DNA of 14,119 nucleotides. Source: Prevotellaceae bacterium (GTDB lineage Bacteria > Bacteroidota > Bacteroidia > Bacteroidales > UBA932). Shown here one piece after another: positions 1 through 6,124 of the stretch. The stretch lies in contig JAITOI010000133.1 in assembly GCA_031289995.1 (NCBI GenBank), forward strand, positions 1 to 14,119, given 5' to 3'. The translations under genes were made by a program, and so were the position numbers. Within the stretch, counting starts at the first letter, position 1; the number at the start of each line of letters is the position of its first letter. The notes beneath the pieces were generated by a model. The model was not told the DNA's origin, did not search any database, and was given only the letters and a program-made list of their open reading frames with translations.

Positions 1-468
1 CGCAATGTCCTCGTCGTGCAGGCCTTGCTCCGCCTTGGTTGTGGGGGTGATGATGGGCTGCGGAAAGCGCTCGTTTTCGCGCATGCCGTCGGGCAAAATC
101 ACGCCGCAAATTTGGCGCATGCCGCGCTGGTATGTTCGCCACGCGCTGCCGCAGAGGTAGCCGCGCACAATCATTTCGACGGCAAACGGCTCGCAGCGGT
201 AGCCCACGGTAACCATCGGGTCGGGCGAAGCGATTTTCCAGTTGGGGCAAATGTCGGCGGTGGCATCCAAAAATTTTGCGGCAATCTGGTTGAGCATTTG
301 CCCCTTGTGCGGTATCCCTTTGGGCAGCACCACGTCGAAGGCCGAAATGCGGTCGGTGGCCACCATCGCGAGGTAGGTGTTGGCAATGGTGTACACGTCG
401 CGCACCTTGCCCTTGTAGAAGGCGGTTTGCTTCGGAAAGCTGAAGGATGTAGCGGTGAGAGATGTCAT
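1..468 (-). CDS. purC: SAICAR synthase (PurC), 5' part, cut by window edge
   Basis: Phosphoribosylaminoimidazole-succinocarboxamide synthase joins aspartate to CAIR using ATP in cytosolic purine synthesis. I read 156 codons from ATG at 468-466 to the window edge with no stop, so the C-terminal half lies outside. The N-terminal part has the family hallmarks: KGKVRDVY near residues 19-26 (nucleotide-binding strand), [29 protein letters not shown], then LCGSAWR and LPDGMRENE, and [14 protein letters not shown] near the edge. This matches the roughly 300-residue form common in Bacteroidetes and similar to yeast Ade1, not the short E. coli form. The start fits that family and sits about 30 bases downstream of a -7 box on the same strand. 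It is transcribed away from murF-alr. No frameshift is visible in the part present. Confidence 0.93.
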   Translation of the reverse strand, partial: MTSLTATSFSFPKQTAFYKGKVRDVYTIANTYLAMVATDRISAFDVVLPKGIPHKGQMLNQIAAKFLDATADICPNWKIASPDPMVTVGYRCEPFAVEMIVRGYLCGSAWRTYQRGMRQICGVILPDGMRENERFPQPIITPTTKAEQGLHDEDIA

Positions 469-500
469 AATTTCGGTATTATTTTTGTCAAAAAAGCGGG

Positions 501-508
501 CAAAGATA
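501..508 (-). promoter_or_regulatory. Bacteroidetes -7 box for purC
   Basis: On the minus strand this reads TATCTTTG, an exact match to the Bacteroidetes primary sigma -7 consensus TAnnTTTG, 33 bases before the purC ATG. A clear -33 TTTG at standard spacing is not visible. The place where it should lie overlaps the opposing -7 box of murF-alr at 523-530. Confidence 0.6.
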
Positions 509-522
509 CGGAAATTATTCCG

Positions 523-530
523 TACTTTTG
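523..530 (+). promoter_or_regulatory. Bacteroidetes -7 box for murF-alr
   Basis: TACTTTTG fits TAnnTTTG and lies 51 bases before the GTG start at 582. No convincing -33 element is seen. Its upstream half would overlap the purC -7 box at 501-508, so the two divergent promoters share DNA. Confidence 0.55.
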
Positions 531-581
531 CACGCCCAAATCAACAAGAAACGGACGTAAAATTTAAGCAGAAATACCATC

Positions 582-3074
582 GTGAGCTACACCCTTTCAG
601 CCCTCGCCAGCGCAGCGGGGGGAACCCTTACCGGCAGCGACCGCGCGGCGTTGGCCGATATTATTACCGACAGCCGCAGCACGTTTTATCCCGACCACGC
701 CGTGTTTTTCGCCATCGTGGGCGAGCGGCACAACGGCCACGCCTACATCGGCAGCCTTTACGAGCGCGGCGTTTGCGCGTTTGTGGTGAGCGAAAAAGTG
801 GATGTCGCTCGCTACCCGAAAGCCTCGTTTGTGTCGGTGGACGACACGCTGAAAGCCTTGCAGGCATTGGCTTCGCACCACCGCAAGCAGTTCTTGTATC
901 CGCTGGTGGCGGTGGCCGGAAGCAACGGAAAAACGATTGTCAAAGAGTGGCTGGCGCAGCTGCTGTCGTCGCAGCTACGCATTGTGCGCAGCCCCAAAAG
1001 CTACAACTCGCAGGTGGGTGTACCCCTTGCTGTGTGGGGCATGGACAACAACGCCGAGCTGGGCATTTTTGAGGCAGGCATCTCGCAGCCGAACGAAATG
1101 GAGCGGCTCGAAGCCATCCTGCGACCCAGCGTGCTTGCGTTTACCAACATCGGCGAGGCGCACCAGGCGGGCTTCGCCTCGCGCGAGCAGAAGCTGCGCG
1201 AAAAGCTGAGGCTGGGCGCGGGCGCGGAGGCCATTGTCTACTGCGCCGACCAGTACGAGGTTCGTGCCGCCATCGCCACCACCACCACTTTTGCGCACAA
1301 GCGCCTCTTCGCGTGGGGCAACAACGACGAGGCTGACCTGCGCATCGTGGCGGTCGAAAAAGGCGAAGCCGAAACCCGCGTCGAGGTTGAGGTGCAGGCC
1401 ATGCAGAAGCGGTACACCCTCACCATTCCCTTTACCGACGCGGCCTCCATCGAGAACGCCATGCACAGCTTTGCCGTGTGCTGCCTGCTGGCGCAGCTCT
1501 ACCCTTCGCTGCACGTCAACCTCGACAACGCGGCGGGCAACGTGTCGCGCCTCTCGCCCATTGCCATGCGGCTGGCGCTGCACGAGGGCGTCAACGGCTG
1601 CACCATCATCAACGATGCCTACAACGCTGACGTGGCCTCGCTTCGCATCGCGCTCGATTTTTTGTCGAGCTTCGGCAAGCATCGCCACCGCACGGTCATC
1701 CTGTCGGACATTGAGCAGAGCGGCAAGGAAGGCTGGCGGCTCTACGGCGAGGTGGCCGAGCTGCTGCGCGAGCATGGCGTGTCGCGCCTCATCGCCATTG
1801 GCCCGCAGATTGGGCGGCACGTGGACAAGTTCGCGTGCGAGGTGCAGCACTTCATTTCGGCCAACATGTTTTTGCGCACATTCAACCGCAGCAGCTTCTG
1901 CAACGAGGCCATACTCATCAAGGGAAGCCGCAGCTTTGAGCTCGAAAATATTTCGCACCAGCTGTCGCTCAAAACGCACCTCACCACGCTCGACGTAAAC
2001 CTCGACGCGCTTGCCGACAACCTCAACGCGCTACGAGCCAAGCTGCGCAAGGGCGTGCAAACGCTCGTGCTGGTGAAGGCCAACGCCTACGGCGCGGGGC
2101 TGTGCGAGGTGGCACGGCTGCTGCAACACCAGCGCGTGAGCTACCTCGGCGTGGCTTTTGCCGACGAGGGCGTTCAGCTGCGCGAGCACGGCATCAGCCT
2201 CCCCATACTCGTGCTCAACCCAGAACCAGGCACGTTTGAGCAGATGCTCTCGTACCGCCTCGAGCCAGAAATTTACAGCCTCTCCATGCTGCAACGCTTC
2301 AGCGAAGCCGCGCTGCGTATGGGCGAAGGCGTGTGCAACATCCACCTCAAACTCGACACGGGTATGCACCGTTTGGGCTTTGTGGAGAGCGAGGTGGACG
2401 AGCTGTTGCAGTGCCTGGGGCGCTTTCGCAACCTCAAGGTGGCAAGCATTTTTTCGCACCTCGCCGCCGCCGACGAGCCGCAGCACGACGACTTTACGCG
2501 CAGCCAGCTGGCGCAGTTCGACGCGCTGAGCGGGCGCATCGAGGGCGAGTTGGGCTACGCCACGCTGCGCCACATTGCCAACTCGGCAGGCCTGGAGCGC
2601 TTTCCCGAATCGCAGCTCGACATGGTGCGGCTCGGCATCTCGCTCTACGGCGCGTCGCCCATTGCGGGCAGCGAGGACGCATTTCGCACGGTGTGCACGC
2701 TTAGGAGCACCGTGGTGCAGCTCAAACAGGTGCCGGCTGGCGACACCGTGGGCTACGGCCGCCGCTGGCCTGCACGCGCCGACACCACGGTGGCCGTCAT
2801 CCCCGTAGGCTACGCCGACGGTCTCAACCGCCTGCTGAGCAACGGCGCGGGCAACGTGTGCATCGGCGGTCGCATGGCCTCCATTGTGGGCACCATCTGC
2901 ATGGACACCTGCATGGCCGACGTTACCGGCATGAACGTGCGCGAGGGCGATGAGGTCATCCTCTTTGGCGACAACCCCAGCATCTTCACCCTCGCCGCCC
3001 AGCTCCACACCATCCCCTACGAAGTGCTGACGCGCATTTCGACGCGGGTAAGGCGGGTTTACTTTAGCGAATGA
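582..3074 (+). CDS. murF-alr: Bifunctional MurF D-Ala-D-Ala ligase / alanine racemase fusion
   Basis: This 830-residue protein joins two cytosolic peptidoglycan-precursor enzymes. Residues about 1-455 are MurF, which adds D-Ala-D-Ala to UDP-MurNAc-tripeptide. They include TDSR near 30, the ATP-binding GSNGKT at 113-118 and a DAYNAD motif near 343-348. Residues about 465-830 are a PLP-dependent fold-type III alanine racemase, which supplies D-Ala. They include the PLP-lysine motif KANAYG (K499), GYADG with the likely catalytic tyrosine Y744, and the ICMDTCM motif. This fusion is a known Bacteroidetes arrangement, and both halves look full length with catalytic residues present. The GTG at 582 is the first start of the frame after the -7 box and gives the expected MurF N-terminus. 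There is no strong Shine-Dalgarno sequence, as is usual here. It is divergent from purC and stops 26 bases before the next promoter box. Confidence 0.96.
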   Translation: MSYTLSALASAAGGTLTGSDRAALADIITDSRSTFYPDHAVFFAIVGERHNGHAYIGSLYERGVCAFVVSEKVDVARYPKASFVSVDDTLKALQALASHHRKQFLYPLVAVAGSNGKTIVKEWLAQLLSSQLRIVRSPKSYNSQVGVPLAVWGMDNNAELGIFEAGISQPNEMERLEAILRPSVLAFTNIGEAHQAGFASREQKLREKLRLGAGAEAIVYCADQYEVRAAIATTTTFAHKRLFAWGNNDEADLRIVAVEKGEAETRVEVEVQAMQKRYTLTIPFTDAASIENAMHSFAVCCLLAQLYPSLHVNLDNAAGNVSRLSPIAMRLALHEGVNGCTIINDAYNADVASLRIALDFLSSFGKHRHRTVILSDIEQSGKEGWRLYGEVAELLREHGVSRLIAIGPQIGRHVDKFACEVQHFISANMFLRTFNRSSFCNEAILIKGSRSFELENISHQLSLKTHLTTLDVNLDALADNLNALRAKLRKGVQTLVLVKANAYGAGLCEVARLLQHQRVSYLGVAFADEGVQLREHGISLPILVLNPEPGTFEQMLSYRLEPEIYSLSMLQRFSEAALRMGEGVCNIHLKLDTGMHRLGFVESEVDELLQCLGRFRNLKVASIFSHLAAADEPQHDDFTRSQLAQFDALSGRIEGELGYATLRHIANSAGLERFPESQLDMVRLGISLYGASPIAGSEDAFRTVCTLRSTVVQLKQVPAGDTVGYGRRWPARADTTVAVIPVGYADGLNRLLSNGAGNVCIGGRMASIVGTICMDTCMADVTGMNVREGDEVILFGDNPSIFTLAAQLHTIPYEVLTRISTRVRRVYFSE

Positions 3075-3099
3075 GCTTGTTTTGTGTCGAAAAAAATTA

Positions 3100-3107
3100 T
3101 ATCTTTG
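3100..3107 (+). promoter_or_regulatory. Bacteroidetes -7 box for the PD-(D/E)XK nuclease gene
   Basis: TATCTTTG matches TAnnTTTG exactly. A TTG at 3077-3079, 20 bases upstream, is a plausible -33 element and overlaps the last codons of murF-alr. The box lies downstream of an in-frame ATG at 3071, so it argues that translation starts at 3134 instead. No comparable box is seen again before 4556, so this promoter may also serve the duplicated fragment and comM. Confidence 0.6.
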
Positions 3108-3133
3108 CGAGGCATTATTTTTACCATTGTACG

Positions 3134-4033
3134 ATGAAAAAAACAAGGCAGGCCGCCGTTGAGCGAGCATTTGTAGCGCCGGTATTTGTTGACCCGCTGA
3201 CGGATTTTGGGTTCAAAAAAGTGTTCCACAACAAGGAAAAATTGATGCACTTTTTGAACGAAATTTTGAGCGAGGAGCGCATTACGAAGGTCGAATATTT
3301 ACCGGTTGAACAGCTGGGGCGAAGCAAGGACGAGCGCCGCGCCGTATTCGACATCTACTGCACCAACGAGAAGGGCGAGCATTTTATCGTGGAGATGCAG
3401 AGTGCGCCGCAACGTTTTTTTAGCGACCGCGCCATCTTCTACACCGCGTTCCCCATTCGCAGCCAAGCGCAGAAAGGCGAGTGGGACTACCACCTAAAGG
3501 CGGTTTACTTCGTGGGCATTTTAGACCACGTCATGTTTGCCGAGCCGGAGGTGGCGGACAAGTACATCGAAAATGTGTACCTGTACCGCGAGACGGCGAA
3601 GAAAAAATTTTCGGACACGCTGCACTACGTGTTCATCGAGCTGCCCAAGTTTACCAAGCAGGCGCACGAGCTGCAAACGCCCGCTGACGTGTGGCTCTAC
3701 ACGCTAAAAAATATGTGGAAGCTGGCCGAACGTCCGGCAGAAATACAGGACAAATTCTTTGCCCAGCTATACGACGATTTGATTTACGAACAACTAACGG
3801 AGGAGGAAAAAGATATGTACAGAAAAAACATTTTAGACGTCGCCGTCGTGCGCGACCAAATAAGCTACTCGTACGAGCGGGGTGCGCTCGTTGAGCGAGG
3901 AAAGCTGATGCCGGAAATAACGGCCATTAAAAAAGAAAATGTAAATCTCCACACGAGTATTGCCGACCGTGACAAAAAAATTGCCGAACTCGAGCAACGG
4001 TTGCAACAGCAACAGCAAAACCAGCAGCAATAA
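3134..4033 (+). CDS. PD-(D/E)XK nuclease, Rpn / PDDEXK_2 family
   Basis: This 299-residue protein belongs to the Rpn / PDDEXK_2 group, often labelled putative transposase. It opens with the typical DPLTDFGFKKVF (about 20-31) and FLNEIL (40-45). The nuclease core shows D73 in FDIYC and the paired E87-x-Q89 in IVEMQ, a common variant of the D...ExK active site, so the enzyme looks intact. After about residue 220 comes a helical tail: LTEEEKDM, an RGALVERG segment, then a short coiled coil (NVNLHTS, IADRDKK, IAELEQR) ending in a glutamine-rich stretch. ATG 3134 was chosen because the -7 box at 3100-3107 lies between it and the upstream ATG at 3071. The 3' third is repeated downstream at 4096-4526. 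Proven members of the wider family are toxic DNases involved in recombination or phage defence; the role here is inferred. Confidence 0.88.
   Translation: MKKTRQAAVERAFVAPVFVDPLTDFGFKKVFHNKEKLMHFLNEILSEERITKVEYLPVEQLGRSKDERRAVFDIYCTNEKGEHFIVEMQSAPQRFFSDRAIFYTAFPIRSQAQKGEWDYHLKAVYFVGILDHVMFAEPEVADKYIENVYLYRETAKKKFSDTLHYVFIELPKFTKQAHELQTPADVWLYTLKNMWKLAERPAEIQDKFFAQLYDDLIYEQLTEEEKDMYRKNILDVAVVRDQISYSYERGALVERGKLMPEITAIKKENVNLHTSIADRDKKIAELEQRLQQQQQNQQQ
3799..3817 (+). promoter_or_regulatory. Internal Shine-Dalgarno-like site and ATG inside the nuclease gene
   Basis: GGAGGAGG at 3799-3806 is followed eight bases later by an in-frame ATG at 3815. Most starts in this window have no such site. The same string and ATG recur in the duplicated copy (4106-4113 and 4122). 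The bases also encode the glutamate run of LTEEEKDM, so the match could be a codon effect. Confidence 0.4.
3815..4033 (+). CDS. Possible internally started C-terminal product of the nuclease gene
   Basis: Translation from the internal ATG at 3815 would give a 72-residue protein identical to residues 228-299 of the nuclease. It would have the RGALVERG helix and coiled coil but no catalytic residues. In enterobacterial Rpn proteins a C-terminal small protein made from an internal start binds and blocks the full-length nuclease. By analogy this product could be an intragenic antitoxin. The support here is only the strong SD-like string and the fact that the same piece exists as a separate ORF just downstream. 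This is a candidate, not a firm gene. Confidence 0.3.
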   Translation: MYRKNILDVAVVRDQISYSYERGALVERGKLMPEITAIKKENVNLHTSIADRDKKIAELEQRLQQQQQNQQQ

Positions 4034-4060
4034 AAAACTCAAAAAAAAAGGTTGCCCATA

Positions 4061-4095
4061 AGGTTGGTAAAATCCTTTGGTAGCACCGTGTTACA
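4061..4095 (+). pseudogene. Fossil of the comM 5' end
   Basis: This stretch aligns with comM codons 1-11 at 4556-4588. The start codon has become AGG. The next codons read L-V-K-S-F-G-S-T-V against comM L-V-K-S-F-G-S-A-V. Across codons 2-10 I see four synonymous third-base changes and one amino-acid change (A to T); an extra base then breaks the frame. It cannot encode ComM. The mainly synonymous pattern suggests this copy diverged while it was still the start of a working comM allele. Confidence 0.7.
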
Positions 4096-4121
4096 AACAA
4101 CTAACGGAGGAGGAAAAAGAT

Positions 4122-4526
4122 ATGCCCAGAAAAAACATTTTAGACATCGCCGTTGTGCGCGACCAGATAAGCTACTCGTTTGAGCGGGGTGCTCTCGTTG
4201 AGCGAGGAAAGCTGATGCCGAAAATAATGGCCCATGACAAAGAAATTGCAAATCTCCAAACGGAGTATGTAAATCTCTTAACGAAAAGGGCAAATATCCT
4301 AACGGGAAATGTAAATATCCTAACAGGAAATGTAAATATCCTAACGGAAAATATAAGTTTTCTAACGGAAAATGTAAATCTCTTAACGGAAAATGTAAAT
4401 CTCCAAACGGAAATTGCAAATTTCCAAACGGAAATTGCAAATCTCCTAACGGAAATTGCAAATCTCCAAACGAAAATTGCCGAACTCAAGCAACGGTGGC
4501 AACAGCTGCAAAACCATCATCAATAA
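4122..4526 (+). CDS. Free-standing C-terminal nuclease fragment with expanded heptad coiled coil
   Basis: The predicted product has 134 residues. Its first 40 or so match the nuclease tail (RKNILD, VVRDQISYS, RGALVERGKLMP) with a few replacements (Tyr to Pro, Val to Ile, Tyr to Phe, Glu to Lys). Then come 11 heptads of the type N-V-N-I-L-T-E or I-A-N-L-Q-T-E, and IAELKQR with a short polar end as in the parent. No nuclease residues are present. The hydrophobic positions recur every seven residues, which fits a long parallel coiled coil. ATG 4122 was chosen over a TTG at 4077 because it has GGAGGAGG eight bases upstream and the TTG lies in comM fossil sequence. The ORF is free of stops and all array units are in frame. 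It ends 29 bases before comM. It could be a regulator or antitoxin of the upstream nuclease, or a decaying remnant. Confidence 0.55.
   Translation: MPRKNILDIAVVRDQISYSFERGALVERGKLMPKIMAHDKEIANLQTEYVNLLTKRANILTGNVNILTGNVNILTENISFLTENVNLLTENVNLQTEIANFQTEIANLLTEIANLQTKIAELKQRWQQLQNHHQ
4245..4475 (+). repeat. 21-base tandem repeat, 11 units, encoding heptads
   Basis: The array is exactly 231 bases, or 11 units of 21, all in frame with the ORF at 4122. Units fall into two types at protein level: N-V-N-[IL]-L-T-[EG] in the middle (units 4-8, with N-I-S-F-L-T-E as one variant) and I-A-N-[LF]-[LQ]-T-[EK] at the ends (units 1 and 9-11). Neighbouring units resemble each other most, as expected from slippage or unequal exchange. 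The matching place in the nuclease gene has only two heptads (NVNLHTS, IADRDKK) before IAELEQR, so the copies differ by nine units. Confidence 0.9.
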
Positions 4527-4555
4527 AAAATCTCTCGAAAAAAAATTTCTACCCT

Positions 4556-6097
4556 ATGTTAGTCAAATCCTTTGGCAGCGCCGTTTACGGCATCAATGCC
4601 ACCACTGTTACGGTGGAGGTGAGCGCGGTGCCGGGCGTTGGCTTCTCGCTGGTGGGGCTGCCCGACAGCGCCGTTAAGGAGAGCCAGTATCGCATCACCT
4701 GTGCGCTGCGCGAGCAAGGCTACCACTGGCCGGGGCGCCAAATCGTGGTCAACATGGCACCCGCCGACATCCGCAAGGAAGGCTCAGCCTACGACCTCAC
4801 GCTGGCGATGGGCATACTTGCGGCGTCGGAGCAAATTGGCGGTGCCGACACGCTCAAGGATTTTTTGATAATGGGCGAGATTTCGCTCGACGGCAGCCTG
4901 CAGCCCATTCGCGGCGCGTTGCCCATCGCCATTCAGGCGCGCGAGGAGGGCTTCAAGGGCTTCATCCTGCCACGGCAAAACGCAGGCGAGGCCGCCGTGG
5001 TCAACAACATTGAGGTGTACGGCGTGGACAACATCATCGAGGTCATTAAATTTTTCAACGGCAGCTGCGAGCTGCAGCGCACGGTGGTGGACACGCGCAA
5101 AGAATTTATGTCGCACATCAACGACTACGACGTAGATTTTGCCGAAGTCAAAGGGCAGGAAAACGTGAAGCGTGCGCTCGAAATTGCAGCAGCTGGCGGC
5201 CACAACGTGATTATGGTGGGAGCGCCTGGCAGCGGCAAAACAATGCTGGCAAAACGCTTGCCAACCATCATCCCGCCGCTCACCCTGAGCGAGGCGCTCG
5301 AGACCACCAAAATTCACTCCGTGGCCGGACGCATCGACAAGAACACGGGGCTTATCACCACGCGCCCCTTTCGCGCCCCGCACCACACCGTGAGCGACGT
5401 GGCGCTCGTGGGCGGCGGCACGTACCCGCAGCCCGGCGAAATTTCGCTTGCGCACAACGGCGTGCTCTTCCTCGACGAGCTGCCCGAATTTAAGCGCTCC
5501 GTGCTCGAGGTCATGCGGCAGCCGCTCGAAGACCGCAACATCACCATTTCGCGAGCAAAATTTTCGATAGAATATCCCGCCAACTTCATGCTGGTGGCCT
5601 CGATGAATCCTTGTCCCTGCGGCTTTCACAACCATCCCGAAAAGGCGTGCATGTGTCTGCCCGGCATGGTGCAGAAATACCTCAACCGCATATCGGGACC
5701 GCTGCTCGACCGCATCGACATTCACATTGAGGTGGTGCCGGTGCCGTTCGACAAGCTGAGCGACGCGGTGCCTGCCGAATCCAGCGCACAGGTACGCGAG
5801 CGCGTCATTCGCGCCCGCAACGTGCAGCAGCAACGGCTGCAGAAAGAGCCTGGCGTGCACTGCAACGCGATGTTCAACAGCCGCCTCATCAAGGAGTACT
5901 GCCACCTCGACACCGCGGGCGCAGCCAAGCTCAAAACGGCGATGGAAAGGTTGGGATTATCGGCACGCGCATACGACCGAATTTTGAAGGTGTCGCGCAC
6001 CATTGCCGACCTCGAAGGGGAGGTCAACATTTTGCCGCAGCACGTGGGTGAGGCAATTCAGTATCGCAGCTTGGATAGGGAAGGCTGGGCGGGGTGA
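4556..6097 (+). CDS. comM: ComM/YifB-family AAA+ ATPase (Mg chelatase-like)
   Basis: This 513-residue protein is a full-length YifB/ComM-type protein. ComM is a hexameric helicase that helps branch migration when DNA taken up by natural transformation is integrated; whether that holds here is inferred from family. An N-terminal ChlI-like domain (about 1-180) begins LVKSFGSAVYGI and includes VGLPDSAVKES. The AAA+ core has Walker A GAPGSGKT at 222-229 and Walker B VLFLDE at 303-308. A cysteine cluster, NPCPCGFHNHPEKACMC, follows near 350-366. The C-terminal helical domain has LSARAYDRILKVSRTIADL. ATG 4556 gives the conserved N-terminus; an in-frame ATG at 4496 lies inside the upstream fragment and was rejected. 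No -7 box is visible nearby, so it may depend on read-through from upstream. Confidence 0.93.
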   Translation: MLVKSFGSAVYGINATTVTVEVSAVPGVGFSLVGLPDSAVKESQYRITCALREQGYHWPGRQIVVNMAPADIRKEGSAYDLTLAMGILAASEQIGGADTLKDFLIMGEISLDGSLQPIRGALPIAIQAREEGFKGFILPRQNAGEAAVVNNIEVYGVDNIIEVIKFFNGSCELQRTVVDTRKEFMSHINDYDVDFAEVKGQENVKRALEIAAAGGHNVIMVGAPGSGKTMLAKRLPTIIPPLTLSEALETTKIHSVAGRIDKNTGLITTRPFRAPHHTVSDVALVGGGTYPQPGEISLAHNGVLFLDELPEFKRSVLEVMRQPLEDRNITISRAKFSIEYPANFMLVASMNPCPCGFHNHPEKACMCLPGMVQKYLNRISGPLLDRIDIHIEVVPVPFDKLSDAVPAESSAQVRERVIRARNVQQQRLQKEPGVHCNAMFNSRLIKEYCHLDTAGAAKLKTAMERLGLSARAYDRILKVSRTIADLEGEVNILPQHVGEAIQYRSLDREGWAG

Positions 6098-6124
6098 TTT
6101 TCGTTGCCGCAAAGGGCAAAAATC
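6096..6124. terminator. Possible two-way terminator between comM and the lipoprotein gene
   Basis: The convergent gap holds an imperfect hairpin: GATTTT and TTGCC on the left, GGCAA and AAATC on the right, with loop GCAAAG and a small bulge. T-rich and A-rich flanks would give U-tracts in either direction. The stem is short, so this is tentative. Confidence 0.35.

Larger units (their letters stand above)
3783..4589 (+). repeat. Direct partial duplication: nuclease 3' end plus comM 5' end
   Basis: The DNA from 3789 to 4095 is matched again by 4096 to 4589. In copy 1 the nuclease tail is followed by a degenerate comM start (4061-4095). In copy 2 the same tail, with an expanded repeat array, is followed by the real comM start (4556 on). 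Over the first 130 or so aligned bases (3791 and 4098 onward) I count about ten differences by eye, and the match continues through the stop codon and the A-rich gap. The hexamer TTTACG occurs at 3783-3788 in the nuclease gene and at 4584-4589 in comM; the join at 4090-4095 reads GTTACA, a decayed form. This points to illegitimate recombination at a short shared sequence. Confidence 0.85.

Noticed and set aside
16..567. Plus-strand ORF opposite purC
   Set aside because: It is antisense to clear PurC coding sequence and runs through both promoter boxes.
3071..3133. Upstream ATG at 3071 as nuclease start
   Set aside because: A good -7 promoter box (3100-3107) lies downstream of it, and the extra residues do not match the family start.
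975..3170. Two long minus-strand ORFs opposite murF-alr
   Set aside because: They are shadows of a GC-rich coding frame; their products are rich in Ala, His, Val and Arg and show no recognisable motifs.
3134..4033. Insertion sequence transposase
   Set aside because: The family is often labelled transposase, but no terminal inverted repeats or target-site duplications flank the gene, and the motifs are those of a PD-(D/E)XK nuclease.
4077..4121. TTG at 4077 as start of the nuclease fragment
   Set aside because: It lies in the fossil comM sequence; ATG 4122 has a strong SD-like string at the right distance.
4245..4475. CRISPR array
   Set aside because: The units are contiguous with no unique spacers and encode in-frame heptads; no cas gene is present.
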